Shown piece by piece: positions 44,755-53,109 of a stretch of DNA of 64,000 nt. The stretch comes from Ktedonobacter robiniae (GTDB lineage Bacteria > Chloroflexota > Ktedonobacteria > Ktedonobacterales > Ktedonobacteraceae), in contig NZ_BNJG01000001.1 of the NCBI RefSeq assembly GCF_016587375.1, forward strand, positions 558,001 through 622,000. The letters are read 5' to 3'. The position numbers and the translations under genes are program-made. Under the pieces are notes generated by a model. That model saw only the letters and a list, made by a program, of their open reading frames with translations, was not told the DNA's origin and searched no databases. Position 1 is the first letter of the stretch. The number at the start of each line of letters is the position of its first letter.

Positions 44755-44958
44755 ATGCAACAAGTCAAGACTTATACGTCGAATTTTTTTAAGGGCGAGG
44801 CGCGAGAGCAATTTAGCAAGGATTTAAAGAAAATGGCAAAAGCTGGTTGGCATGTCCATACTGTCACTGATAAAGGGATGGGAACAGGCCAAGATCATAC
44901 TGGCTGCTTGCAAGTATTGTACGAGAGGGATTCCAACCATAGGGAGCATGTGGATTAA
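44755..44958 (+). CDS. Small DUF4177-like hypothetical protein
   Basis: The 67-residue product (MQQVKTYTSNFFKGEAREQF at the start, then MAKAGWHVHTVTDKGMG) has the compact beta-alpha-beta pattern seen in small proteins of the DUF4177 type, where a conserved GWxVxxVT motif is common. GAGGAAAAG lies upstream of the ATG. The C-terminus (YERDSNHREHVD) runs into the start of the group II intron remnant, and the last residues may be foreign, caused by its insertion. Confidence 0.5.
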   Translation: MQQVKTYTSNFFKGEAREQFSKDLKKMAKAGWHVHTVTDKGMGTGQDHTGCLQVLYERDSNHREHVD

Positions 44959-45256
44959 AAACAGGCGCAGCCATACAACACAGCGCATGTTCGATGGAAC
45001 GCGCAGTGAACTGGTCAAACGACTACTTGCAGACACTTGTGAAATGTGCGGAAGCAAAGAGGACGTTGAAGTTCACCACATCCGTAAACTGGCCGATCTC
45101 AACACTGAGGGAAGGCCAGAAAAACCCGCCTGGGTCAAACGGATGGCGGCTCGGAGAAGAAAAACGCTTGTCGTCTGTCAAGACTGTCATGATGCCATCC
45201 ACGCAGGACGACCAACACGGCAGTTTTCTCGGACTGGTCACTGGAGAGCCACGTGA
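44948..45256 (+). pseudogene. Group II intron-encoded protein remnant (HNH endonuclease end)
   Basis: About 100 codons match the C-terminal HNH endonuclease part of group II intron reverse transcriptases: RSELVKRLLADTCEMCGS, then VEVHHIRKLADL, KPAWVKRMAARRRKTLVVC and CHDAIHAGRPTRQ, with the two CxxC pairs and the HH catalytic motif. The reverse transcriptase and maturase domains are missing. The intron's domain V follows directly, so this is the 3' end of an intron that lost its 5' part. Confidence 0.75.
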
Positions 45257-45280
45257 GACGGAAACGCTCATGCGTGGTCG
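45245..45280 (+). ncRNA. Group II intron domain V remnant
   Basis: GAGCCACGTGAG and CTCATGCGTGG form the stem, capped by a CG-GAAA-CG tetraloop and interrupted by a two-base bulge (TG), which is the layout of catalytic domain V. It lies immediately after the HNH fragment, as expected for an intron 3' end. The upstream intron domains are absent, so it is non-functional. Confidence 0.65.
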
Positions 45281-45350
45281 GAGGCAGGCCGACAGAAAAG
45301 TGCCCTACAAGGTAACTCGCTGGCGGCCTAGCCTACTGTATAGCCAAGAC

Positions 45351-45396
45351 GTGAGAGGGCCGCAAACAAGTTGATTCTCGTTTGCGGCCCTCTCAC
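45351..45396. terminator. Bidirectional terminator hairpin
   Basis: GTGAGAGGGCCGCAAAC (45351-45367) pairs perfectly over 17 bp with 45380-45396. It stands 11 bp beyond the end of the minus-strand oxidoreductase gene. Confidence 0.65.
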
Positions 45397-45407
45397 ATGT
45401 TCCCATA

Positions 45408-46553
45408 TTAGGAAATGGTCTTTTTTCTGGTTGGTCCTGGCAAATGAGCATTGCCTTTGCCCGGGTTGTTGCTTGCCTCTGGATGATTGAGCTTCTGCTG
45501 TCTCAGGTAGTGATGAATTTGTAAACCGACATCGCGCCCTTCCCGCAAGGCCTCCTCCAACGATTCCAGGTCATGGACAACATCTCCGGCAGCAAAGAGA
45601 CCCGGTACGAATGTCGTAAAGGGACCTGCCAACTGGAGTTCCTCGCCAGATGCCGTCGTTATAGTCATCTCATGAGGAAGAAATGACAGGTCTGGAACCT
45701 CGCCAATGGCGACAATCACTGTTTCAACAGGATAACACTGCCCGCGCCCTGGCACAAAGGCCAGGTGCGAGGTTTGCCCCTGGTCAATCCAGTGCGTCCT
45801 CTGGCAACGTATCCCACAGACATGCATATCTTCCGTCCCTAGAAAGCTCTTCGGCATAGTGTACTCGTGAAAGGTGATACGTTTGTGTGGGCGCAACAGT
45901 TGTTTTTTTGCCGTCTCAGGGAGTTCTGAAAAAGAGGCAGGGTAGAACACATGGACCGAACTGGCCCCTGCCTCGACAGCACGAGCGGCGACATCAAAGG
46001 TATAACGGCTTCCTCCCAAAACCACGACCATTCCCGTGCAGCCACCTTGTGAAGAAAAAGGCCGAGTCAAGAGCGTATCCAGCGCAGAGTACACCCCCTT
46101 CAACGCGTCTTCGCCTGGCACATCGACAGATGCCTGGTGTTGTACACCAACAGCTAGTAAGACAGCGTCATAGTCCTGGTATATCTCGTCAAACGAAATG
46201 TCGCGCCCAACGTGGGTGTGCAGGCGAAGCGTGCCTCCTGGCCGCATGAGTAACTCCAATAGCTGTGCTCTCGCCTGGGGCGGCAAGCCAAAGGATGGCA
46301 TCTCAAGGGTGAGCATTCCTCCTGCCGTTGGGCTCTCTTCGAAGATCGTAATAGACCTATAGCCCAGGAGTGCCAGAATGTGCGCTGCATTGAGCCCCAC
46401 CAGCCCGGCGCCAATAATCGCGATACGCTCTGTATAGGCATTGTGGGATATGGGAGCATTAGGGACAAGCATCGTATAATCTAGCAGTGTTGCATTTGTG
46501 CTTGAAGCCAAAGGCTGTGTATCACTCGCCCTGACCTGTGTATACTCATCCAT
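45408..46553 (-). CDS. FAD-dependent NAD(P) oxidoreductase, GltD-like
   Basis: The 381-residue product has an N-terminal FAD Rossmann motif (IAIIGAGLVGLNAAHILALL), the GGML-type loop of glutamate synthase small-subunit-like enzymes (TAGGMLTLEMPSFGLP), a second nucleotide-binding motif (VVVLGGSRYTFDVAARAVEA) and the terminal FAD motif GLFAAGDVVHD. The Cys-rich Fe-S domain that precedes this module in GltD is missing, replaced by about 40 poorly conserved residues. It probably transfers electrons between NAD(P)H and an unknown partner. The start at 46553 has AAGG upstream. Confidence 0.88.
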   Translation of the reverse strand: MDEYTQVRASDTQPLASSTNATLLDYTMLVPNAPISHNAYTERIAIIGAGLVGLNAAHILALLGYRSITIFEESPTAGGMLTLEMPSFGLPPQARAQLLELLMRPGGTLRLHTHVGRDISFDEIYQDYDAVLLAVGVQHQASVDVPGEDALKGVYSALDTLLTRPFSSQGGCTGMVVVLGGSRYTFDVAARAVEAGASSVHVFYPASFSELPETAKKQLLRPHKRITFHEYTMPKSFLGTEDMHVCGIRCQRTHWIDQGQTSHLAFVPGRGQCYPVETVIVAIGEVPDLSFLPHEMTITTASGEELQLAGPFTTFVPGLFAAGDVVHDLESLEEALREGRDVGLQIHHYLRQQKLNHPEASNNPGKGNAHLPGPTRKKTIS

Positions 46554-47071
46554 TTGCGGCTGCCTTTCCAACAATGCGTATTTTATCTGGAACGTGTTGG
46601 GATTGCTCTCTACCTACCGATTGATGTTGAGAGACCCGAAGAAGGGACCTCTCTAGCATACTCTACAATTAATTTATTTTGGTTTGTAAAAAATACCATG
46701 TTTTTGAAATTTTGTCCACTATTATTAACATGATGTGGATTTTTTGGCTAAAAAGAGTAATATTCCTTCTGTTTGTGCTTTATTAATAATGTATTTACCA
46801 TCGGGCATGATAGCTCTTATGGCAGATCATACTTTGCGTACGCATGCCTCTTCACGCTTGCCATCTGCTCTACCTGATCGAAGGTAGAGGCAACTGCCAG
46901 AATACAACCATGAGGAAATTATTCTACAGATGAAGTGTGCGTAGTTTTCCTGGCTGAAAAATCCGAAGTCAATGTTGTTTCTTAACAGAATCAGTTGAGT
47001 AGTATATCTTACCTTCCCCCACTCCACCAAATCGGGGCAAGCTCAAATTTAATGCAGATGAGGAAGTTCTG
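46554..47071. other. Intergenic region, no gene seen
   Basis: This is about 520 bp, strongly AT-rich around 46660-46800. It probably contains the promoter of the oxidoreductase gene. No frame has both a ribosome site and a plausible product. Confidence 0.4.
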
Positions 47072-47674
47072 TCACTTCAGGATCGCCAGCGCTGAATTGG
47101 CCTGCTGAACTGAAAAGAGCTTAGGATCGTAAGACGCGCCGACCCACTGGCGCAGACGTTCGTGCTCAGGATGCTTTGGATCCTGCAACGACTCAAGTAA
47201 AGACGTGTATCCACCTATTCCACCAGCATCCTCTGGAGGACAGGCCCGTTCACCAGCCAGGCAACGCGGTGTGATCCAGAGAGCATCCTCATTCCAGTTT
47301 TCATCTGCGAGATGCTCAATTTTTTCAATTGTAATCTGGTGCAGCCAGCTATCACCCAGGTCATACTCATACGTCAACTTCAGCCACTCAGCCCAGACGG
47401 TCGCATCGAGCTTTGTGCGTCGGCTATCCCTGATGCGCATGCCCGTATCGTCCCAATCAGGATCAGGAAGCCCATACACCATTGTCTTCTCATTGATAGT
47501 GAGCCTGAACAAATACAGATGAGCGTTATCCCGCCCCATAACCACCTGAAGCATTTTATGAAGAGTATGGAGGCTGATGGCACCAGGCACAACCATTTTA
47601 CGCCAGATAGGCGACTCAACATCAGCTAACTGAACATGCAGGTAATAGCGACTCTCTGACCAATAACTTCCCAC
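47072..47674 (-). CDS. Plasmid pRiA4b ORF-3 family protein
   Basis: The 200-residue product fits the pRiA4b ORF-3-like family: the N-terminal YYLHVQLADVESPIWRKMVV, the helix SLHTLHKMLQVVMG, HLYLF, the YEYDLGDSWLHQITIE motif and the terminal AGERACPPEDAGGIGGY. The family is common on mobile elements and in soil bacteria; its biochemical role is unknown. It starts at a GTG with GGAGAAGGGG upstream and overlaps the preceding small gene by about 50 nt. Confidence 0.9.
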   Translation of the reverse strand: MGSYWSESRYYLHVQLADVESPIWRKMVVPGAISLHTLHKMLQVVMGRDNAHLYLFRLTINEKTMVYGLPDPDWDDTGMRIRDSRRTKLDATVWAEWLKLTYEYDLGDSWLHQITIEKIEHLADENWNEDALWITPRCLAGERACPPEDAGGIGGYTSLLESLQDPKHPEHERLRQWVGASYDPKLFSVQQANSALAILK

Positions 47675-47864
47675 GTGCGTCGCCCCTTCTCCATATTTTG
47701 ACGGATTGCTCTCCAGGAATAACTGCCTCTATGCCCTCACAATTGCGAGGCATTCGCATGCACCAATATAATGTATATTGTATCTGGGCGTGATATCTTT
47801 TGAGAGTATCGGCGCCCTGATCGCCAAAATCTCTTAAAACTTGTTCCTTTAATTTTTCCGACAT
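47622..47864 (-). CDS. Small hypothetical protein overlapping the pRiA4b gene
   Basis: The 80-residue product begins MSEKLKEQVLRDFGDQGADT with GAGG five bases before the ATG. The N-terminal 30 residues look like a real helical protein; the C-terminal part overlaps the next gene in another frame and has poor composition, suggesting a frameshifted or truncated end. Family unknown. Confidence 0.4.
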   Translation of the reverse strand: MSEKLKEQVLRDFGDQGADTLKRYHAQIQYTLYWCMRMPRNCEGIEAVIPGEQSVKIWRRGDARGKLLVRESLLPACSVS

Positions 47865-48713
47865 CCATGCCTCGCATTTATTTTTCTTTTTGCTTTAGTA
47901 TCAAAGAAATTCTTTATATCTTAATATCAACCTATAGATAAAAAGAACTCAATAAATTGCTAATAATAGAATTTGCATTTAAAACGCTTGTGCATGGAGA
48001 AACATAAGTTGCTTCTGCTTTTCAGACTCATCATCAAAATGCGTTTGAGCCCTATTTCTATCTTCTGATATGCTCACAAAACCGCTTGAGATGCTTCCTT
48101 AGAGGGGTAAAATTTGACAGTAAATTCGTTGTCCAGAGCCGTATATGAATGGACAAAGCTGGACAATTTCGACGGGTAATCTGAGCTCAAAGGCAGGGTT
48201 GAGCAGGGTAAAAATATGTGATAGACTTACAAATCAACAGTAACAAACTACTAGGCTATTTGCTAGTGAGAGTAAAGACACAGTGAGGAAGCTCATTTCA
48301 GGTGATAGAATGCGTACCTGATCCTTTCTGTGCTGTATGCTTTACTGAAACTTTCCTCTCCGTTAAGCGTGTTACCCTCGAAGTCAAGAAAGGTTTCTCC
48401 TTTCGATGAGTTCACCAGATGGCGAGAAAGCATATCTTTTCGGGTATCTCTACAATTGCCCTCTCAACAACCACGCTATATGGCAACTCTTCTTTCTGTC
48501 CTTGAACGGTGAAACATTCTTTTATTCCGTAAGTGTTCCCAGAATGGAAACGGTTGCTATTTGTGAGAGTCGTCCCCGTCATACTGCTTCTTCTTGTATG
48601 AAGCAGTATGTGCACTCCCTAATCGCAGGGCTACATCTGCAAACCAGGGCCGGAAGTGTTGACCATCTGACTACTTAAGCGGTGTGGTCTGCTTCTGAGG
48701 AAGAAAGAAAGAC
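47865..48713. other. 849-bp stretch without a supported gene
   Basis: This AT-rich region lies between the divergent pRiA4b-type locus and the AI-2E permease gene. Frames at 48330-48680 lack ribosome sites and recognisable products. It must contain the permease promoter, but no clear box pair was identified. Confidence 0.4.
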
Positions 48714-49877
48714 ATGTACATGACTTCTCTGCATTTAGAAACAACTACAACGAAATGGGCACGACGACGCGATATCCCTCTTGCCATACTGGCGTGGACG
48801 GCGTTGGCAGGTCTTGTTCTGTGGGGCGCGAGTCATATCATCCATACGCTTCTGCTGTTAACGATTGCGGCCCTTCTAGCCTATGCACTGGCTCCTGGTG
48901 TTAAGCTGCTCCATCGTTTTATGCCTCGCCTTTTGGCGATCCTGATTATGTACGTGTTGGTGCTTAGTGCGCTTTGTTTCCTGATCTACCTGGTGGTGAC
49001 GACGGCAATAGACCAGGTGCGCGCCCTGGCCAGTTCTGTCCAGACACTTCTCACTCCCAAGGGAGCTGGTCAGCTTTCCCCAATCGAGCAAACGCTGGGC
49101 ACTATTGGCATCTCGCACGCACAGATCTCGTCGTTCGGTTCACAAATTACCTCCAGTCTTGAAGGGGCTGCCAGGGATACAGTCCCTGTGGTCAGTGGAG
49201 TGGTAAACGCCATTTTAGATTTTGTACTGATCGCTGTACTGAGCGTCTACCTGCTTAATGATGGGACACGTATCTCCACCTGGGTTCGCAAAAACTCTCC
49301 TCATGTGGCGCGTGCCAGTACCGTTTTGGATACGCTCCAACGGATCGTTGGTGGCTATATTCGGGGTCAGCTGATCATGTCAACCCTCATTGGGGTTCTA
49401 GTGGGTGGCGGCATGTTCATCTTTCATGTTCCCTACGCTGTCTTCCTGGGAGTCATGGCATTCGTCCTGGAGTTCATTCCGGTGTTAGGAACACTAGTAT
49501 CTGGAGCTATCTGTGTGTTGCTTGCGCTGACTCAGGGATGGCTTATCGCGTTGGGTGTCTTGATCTACTTCATTATCGTTCACATCCTCGAAGGCGATGT
49601 CATTGGCCCTCGGATTGTGGGCCAGGCGGTAGGATTGCACCCGGTGATCTCTATCGCTGCTCTGATTGCAGGTGCTGAACTTTTTGGTATCTGGGGGGCT
49701 CTCTTTGCTGCCCCTGTTGTGGGTGTGCTTCAAGTGCTCGTTGTGGCCCTCTGGACGAACTGGCGGCACACACGTCCAGAACAATTTGAACAGGTAGAAC
49801 AGCAGGCTGTGGACACGGCTGATGTAAATTTGTCTGCCCCTTCCAAGATAAAAACGACGCCCGAAGAGCTTGTGTAG
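48714..49877 (+). CDS. AI-2E family transporter (TqsA/PerM-like)
   Basis: The 387-residue product has the AI-2E exporter family layout: paired N-terminal helices (ILAWTALAGLVLWGASHIIH, LLLLTIAALLAYALAPGV), a soluble amphipathic segment with SSVQTLL, and five or more C-terminal helices including the conserved GGGMFIFHVPYAVFLGV, EFIPVLGTLVSG and GDVIGPRIVGQAVGLHPV. Family members move autoinducer-2 or, in some cases, exchange ions. The C-terminal 40 residues are acidic and cytoplasmic. It starts after GGAAGAAAG. No luxS or lsr genes are in the window, so quorum-signal transport is unproven. Confidence 0.92.
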   Translation: MYMTSLHLETTTTKWARRRDIPLAILAWTALAGLVLWGASHIIHTLLLLTIAALLAYALAPGVKLLHRFMPRLLAILIMYVLVLSALCFLIYLVVTTAIDQVRALASSVQTLLTPKGAGQLSPIEQTLGTIGISHAQISSFGSQITSSLEGAARDTVPVVSGVVNAILDFVLIAVLSVYLLNDGTRISTWVRKNSPHVARASTVLDTLQRIVGGYIRGQLIMSTLIGVLVGGGMFIFHVPYAVFLGVMAFVLEFIPVLGTLVSGAICVLLALTQGWLIALGVLIYFIIVHILEGDVIGPRIVGQAVGLHPVISIAALIAGAELFGIWGALFAAPVVGVLQVLVVALWTNWRHTRPEQFEQVEQQAVDTADVNLSAPSKIKTTPEELV

Positions 49878-50154
49878 AGGAGTATCGAACGAACAGCAGA
49901 AACGCTTGGTTGGGGCTGAAACTCGGAAAGGGAGCAGTTCACGGCAAGGCTTTCTTGACCATGAAGATCTCTGTAAACATGAGTTGTATGCAGGCAAGCG
50001 TATCAAGCGTGGTTTGTTTCGTGCTGCAAACGGGCGTCTTCTCAATGCCGACGTCAACGGCGCATATAACATCAGTCGGAAAGTAGCACCCAAGAGTTTC
50101 GAGGGTGTAGAGGATGTGGTCGTGCATCCAAGATCGTTAGCCATAGCGGTCTAA
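49878..50154 (+). pseudogene. TnpB C-terminal remnant (third lineage)
   Basis: The frame gives the last about 60 residues of a TnpB of the type lacking a canonical zinc ribbon: FLDHEDLCKHELYAGKRIKR followed by GLFRAANGRLLNADVNGAYN. The RuvC-III Asp is present in NADVNGAYN, but RuvC-I and RuvC-II are gone. A small palindrome CTAGCATACGCTAG (50164-50177) just downstream is probably the right-end hairpin. It differs from both complete TnpB copies in the window. Confidence 0.65.
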
Positions 50155-50404
50155 ACCTGAATGTCTAGCATACGCTAGGTTCGGGACGTCAGCGGAAATG
50201 AGTCTCCCGTCACATTTGTAGCAGTTGTACGTGATGGGGCACCAGATAGTACCGCATGTCGTGATGACGCTGTGATATACCCTAGCAAGAGCGAGAGAAG
50301 CATGTGAGACACAATCAGTACACTGAGAGGAAAGCAATACTGATGACCTCTTGATGCCGCTCCTCAATATGCGTCAAGGTCAGAGTGGATGAAGGAGATT
50401 ACCT

Positions 50405-51481
50405 ATGTTCAAGCGCATACTTATCCCGCTTGATGGCTCAAAACGTGCTGAAGAGGCATTGTCCATGGGGGCATACCTGGCACGCATGACTGGCGCCTCC
50501 CTGCTTCTCGTGAAAGTCATCGCCCCAGAGCTTCTCTATACCGGCCTCTATCCAACGGTGCCCAGCTATGTGGCTGAACAGGTCCACACAACGTATCTCG
50601 CTGAGGCCGAAACATATCTCAAACACGTGATTCGCATCTTGAAACTGGAGGATATCTCAGTCTCGACAGAGGTAATAATTGGTATCCCAGATGCGACTAT
50701 TGTGCAGATCGCAGGAGAACGCCAGGCAGATCTTATCGTGATGCGTAGCCAGGGGCAGACAGGGGTCGCACGCTGGTTCTTTGGGAGTGTCGCACAGTAT
50801 GTTCTTCGCCACAGCCTGGTCCCAGTTCTGGTCATGCGCGATGGGTGTTCTCCGCTGATGCTTCGGCCTGCTCAGCCATTCCATGTGCCCCGGATATTGG
50901 TGCCGTTGGACGGCTCACCCCAGGCTGAGACAGCCCTGGAGCCCGCGGCGGAGATGGCATGCCTTCTGGCGGGAAGTGAGCAAGGACAGATCCATCTCAC
51001 CTGTGCAGTCCGCTCCGTTACCGCTCGTGATCATTTCACCATCGCCCAGGAGGAACAGCAAAATAAGGCTGTGCAAGCGGAAGCGGAGGCCTATCTGGCT
51101 GCTATCGCCACGCGACTACGGGCTGGCGAATTTGCCTCATCGGCGCTGAAGACCAGCTATTCTGTCGTGACCTATACTCGTGAAGAGGAGATCTGGAAAC
51201 GCATTTTTCGCGAAAGCGAGTGCATTGGCGATGTCCCGGGATATGCGGGCTACGATCTCATTGCCATGTCTACCCATGGCAGGACTGGTCTGCAACACCT
51301 CTTGCATGGGAGCATTACAGAGCATGTTTTCGATAGCACTGTCGTACCCTTGCTGATTGTGCATACCCATACTATCCCCAAAGAGGAAATACCGAGCTCA
51401 GACGAGCGTGCTTACCTGACTATGTATCACGCACCAGATGGACGAGGGGAGAAGCAATCCAACTTCTCTTCTAAATCTTGA
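50405..51481 (+). CDS. Tandem universal stress protein (UspA x2)
   Basis: The 358-residue product has two UspA domains. The first (about 1-142) starts KRILIPLDGSKRAEEALSMG and ends MRSQGQTGVARWFFGSVAQY (ATP-binding G2xG9GS/T pattern), then HSLVPVLVM. The second (about 160-320) starts RILVPLDGSPQAETALEP and ends MSTHGRTGLQHLLHGSITE, then STVVPLLIV. Both look able to bind ATP. The tail (320-358) is polar. The ATG follows AGGAGATT. Such tandem UspA proteins are common in Chloroflexota and respond to many stresses; DoxX follows in the same direction after 128 bp. Confidence 0.93.
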   Translation: MFKRILIPLDGSKRAEEALSMGAYLARMTGASLLLVKVIAPELLYTGLYPTVPSYVAEQVHTTYLAEAETYLKHVIRILKLEDISVSTEVIIGIPDATIVQIAGERQADLIVMRSQGQTGVARWFFGSVAQYVLRHSLVPVLVMRDGCSPLMLRPAQPFHVPRILVPLDGSPQAETALEPAAEMACLLAGSEQGQIHLTCAVRSVTARDHFTIAQEEQQNKAVQAEAEAYLAAIATRLRAGEFASSALKTSYSVVTYTREEEIWKRIFRESECIGDVPGYAGYDLIAMSTHGRTGLQHLLHGSITEHVFDSTVVPLLIVHTHTIPKEEIPSSDERAYLTMYHAPDGRGEKQSNFSSKS

Positions 51482-51609
51482 TGGGACAAGCACAAACAGG
51501 TTCTCTGTAGAGAAAGAATCGGAGGCTGTGTGCGGGCGCTAGAATAGATGTTTTTCGATGTAGAAAAACCCCATCAGTGCATTCAATCCACGGAAAGGAA
51601 AAGGAATTT

Positions 51610-52392
51610 ATGGCCAGTCAACGGAATATATCAACCCGCTGGGCTCCCTTCGTGATTGTCATTCTGGCAGGAGCCTGGACGCTCTTCCACCTCATCTGGA
51701 ACTTCGTCGGGCAAACTTCCGATGATTATTGGGGCATCGCCTTACTCATCCTGTTTGTTCTCGCCCTCATTCTCGCTTTCGTCCATTTCTTTCAGGAGCG
51801 CTCGACTCTCAAGGCTACTGGCACAACGGAACCCTTCCCGGAACCAGCGATTGGAAAGTTTTTCTTTGCGTCAGATGGCTCGGCGCCGGTGTGGTTTGTG
51901 GTGCGCATGGAAGTCGGTGCCAAGTGGTTGCTGGCTGGATGGGAGAAGATTCAATCTCCGGCTTGGGGGACATCAGGCAAAGCCATCAGCGGTTTTGTCG
52001 CAGGAGCGCTGGCCAAAACATCTGGACCCAATCCAGCCGTACAGGGCTGGTACGCCTGGTTTTTACAACACCTCGTGCAGCCCAATGCCGGCCTCTGGTC
52101 GTTCCTTATCACCTATGGAGAATTTGCCGTCGGCCTGGGGATCCTGCTAGGCATCCTCACCGGGATTGCTGCGGGCTTTGGGGTTTTGATGAATTTCAAT
52201 TACCTGCTGGCTGGGACAGTGAGCATCAACCCTGTACTTGGTATGCTTGGTCTCTTCCTGGTCCTCTCTTGGCGCGTCTGCGGATGGATTGGTGGGGATC
52301 GGTGGTTACTCCCAGCACTTGGCTTGCCCTGGAAACCAGGGACGTGGTTCCAACTACAAGCCAGAACGAGCGCCTCATCTTCATTAGAATGA
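51610..52392 (+). CDS. DoxX-family membrane protein
   Basis: The 260-residue product has one N-terminal helix pair (WAPFVIVILAGAWTLFHLIW, ALLILFVLALILAFVHFF), a linker, and a DoxX four-helix bundle (RMEVGAKWLLAGWEKIQSPA, WSFLITYGEFAVGLGILLG, FGVLMNFNYLLAGTVSINPV, MLGLFLVLSWRVCGWIGGDR). DoxX proteins act in thiosulfate:quinone oxidoreductases and in membrane-associated oxidoreductase complexes that protect from thiol stress. The start at 51610 is preceded by AAAGGAA. A classical terminator follows at 52421. Confidence 0.9.
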   Translation: MASQRNISTRWAPFVIVILAGAWTLFHLIWNFVGQTSDDYWGIALLILFVLALILAFVHFFQERSTLKATGTTEPFPEPAIGKFFFASDGSAPVWFVVRMEVGAKWLLAGWEKIQSPAWGTSGKAISGFVAGALAKTSGPNPAVQGWYAWFLQHLVQPNAGLWSFLITYGEFAVGLGILLGILTGIAAGFGVLMNFNYLLAGTVSINPVLGMLGLFLVLSWRVCGWIGGDRWLLPALGLPWKPGTWFQLQARTSASSSLE

Positions 52393-52420
52393 CACATCCT
52401 CCCGAGCGTCTCTCTCTGAA

Positions 52421-52454
52421 GCCACTGTCTGCTTGAGGCAGACAGTGGCTTTTT
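52421..52454 (+). terminator. Rho-independent terminator after DoxX gene
   Basis: GCCACTGTCTGC (52421-52432) pairs perfectly with GCAGACAGTGGC (52438-52449) across a 5-nt loop, followed by TTTTT. This is the clearest classical terminator in the window. Confidence 0.85.
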
Positions 52455-52587
52455 ATGCAACAGCAACCAGGCCAGTGATTGTCCCTGCTTGAAGCAGAAG
52501 ACTATCACCTGAACTGCATGCTTACCATCTTATAACCATATAGAGCATCACTCTTCTTCTGCTGGGTCTTGCGACACCCCAATTTGC

Positions 52588-52754
52588 GGCAGGATGTCAA
52601 GCCTGAAAGGGCAGGATGTTTCGCGTATCCCAATCTTGTGACACCCCTTTTTGCGGCAGGGTTTCGCCTGCCAGGGGGCAGGGTGTTGCCCGCGTTGGAG
52701 GCAGAGTGTTGCACTGCGCGAGGCAGGCTGTCCGCCTTTTTGGAGGCAGGATGT
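52588..52754. repeat. Phased GGCAGGnTGT repeat array next to the intact tRNA-Gly
   Basis: Copies begin at 52588, 52610, 52655, 52677, 52700, 52722 and 52745: spacings 22, 45, 22, 23, 22 and 23, that is a constant step of about 22.5 bp with one degenerate unit. Units share GGCAG(G/A)nTGT. A second interleaved motif, TCTTGYGACACCCC, is repeated 68 bp apart (about 52566 and 52634). It occupies the island-internal side of the attachment site. Confidence 0.7.
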
Positions 52755-52782
52755 GATTGGAGGGAGTATGACCCAAAACGAC

Positions 52783-52855
52783 ATCGTCCCTGTGCTTCCT
52801 TTCGACCGGTCACTTCCTGGTGAAGTGGCCTCTCATCGGCTTGCACAGGGACGAT
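52783..52855 (-). terminator. Terminator hairpin of tRNA-Gly
   Basis: ATCGTCCCTGTGC (52783-52795) pairs with GCACAGGGACGAT (52843-52855), with TTTT following on the minus strand. A nested pairing (CACTTCC/GAAGTGG) fills the loop. It ends the tRNA-Pro/tRNA-Gly transcript. Confidence 0.6.
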
Positions 52856-52867
52856 TGATAAAAGAAA

Positions 52868-52940
52868 AGCGGGAGACGAGACTCGAACTCGCGACAGCCT
52901 GCTTGGAAGGCAGGAACTCTACCAACTGAGTTACTCCCGC
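52868..52940 (-). tRNA. tRNA-Gly(TCC)
   Basis: The complement folds as a complete 73-nt tRNA: acceptor GCGGGAG/CTCCCGC with a T discriminator, D arm, anticodon arm CCTGC-CTTCCAA-GCAGG with anticodon TCC, and a T arm containing GTTCGAGTC. CCA is not encoded. Its 3' half is the sequence duplicated at 5681 and 43252, so it is the integration target of the islands. Confidence 0.95.
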
Positions 52941-52944
52941 ATAA

Positions 52945-53017
52945 TCGGGGTGCGCGGACTTGAACCGCGGACCTCCTGCTCCCAAAGCAGGCGCGCTACC
53001 AACTGCGCCACACCCCG
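52945..53017 (-). tRNA. tRNA-Pro(TGG)
   Basis: The complement folds as a complete 73-nt tRNA: acceptor CGGGGTG/CACCCCG with an A discriminator, anticodon arm CCTGC-TTTGGGA-GCAGG with anticodon TGG, and a GTTCAAGTC T arm. Only 4 nt separate it from tRNA-Gly, so both are processed from one transcript. Confidence 0.95.
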
Positions 53018-53109
53018 TTTGTTACGGTTGAAATATTAACATGGTTTTGGCGGCTTGTCAAGCACTTTTCGGCGCGATTTCTCAGCCATCCATCATATCC
53101 AATTAACCC

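Larger units (their letters stand above)
43252..52914. mobile_element. Second, shorter tRNA-Gly island segment
   Basis: This 9.6-kb block lies between the middle tRNA-Gly copy and the intact tRNA-Gly. It carries a group II intron remnant, an FAD oxidoreductase, a pRiA4b-like gene, an AI-2E permease, a TnpB remnant, a tandem universal stress protein and DoxX. It has its own repeat array at the tRNA end but no integrase, so it may depend on the neighbour's integrase or have lost its own. Confidence 0.45.

Noticed and set aside
52588..52754. CRISPR array
   Set aside because: Regular spacing suggested it, but the shared motif is only about 10 nt, units are degenerate, the period is 22-23 bp and no cas genes are present.
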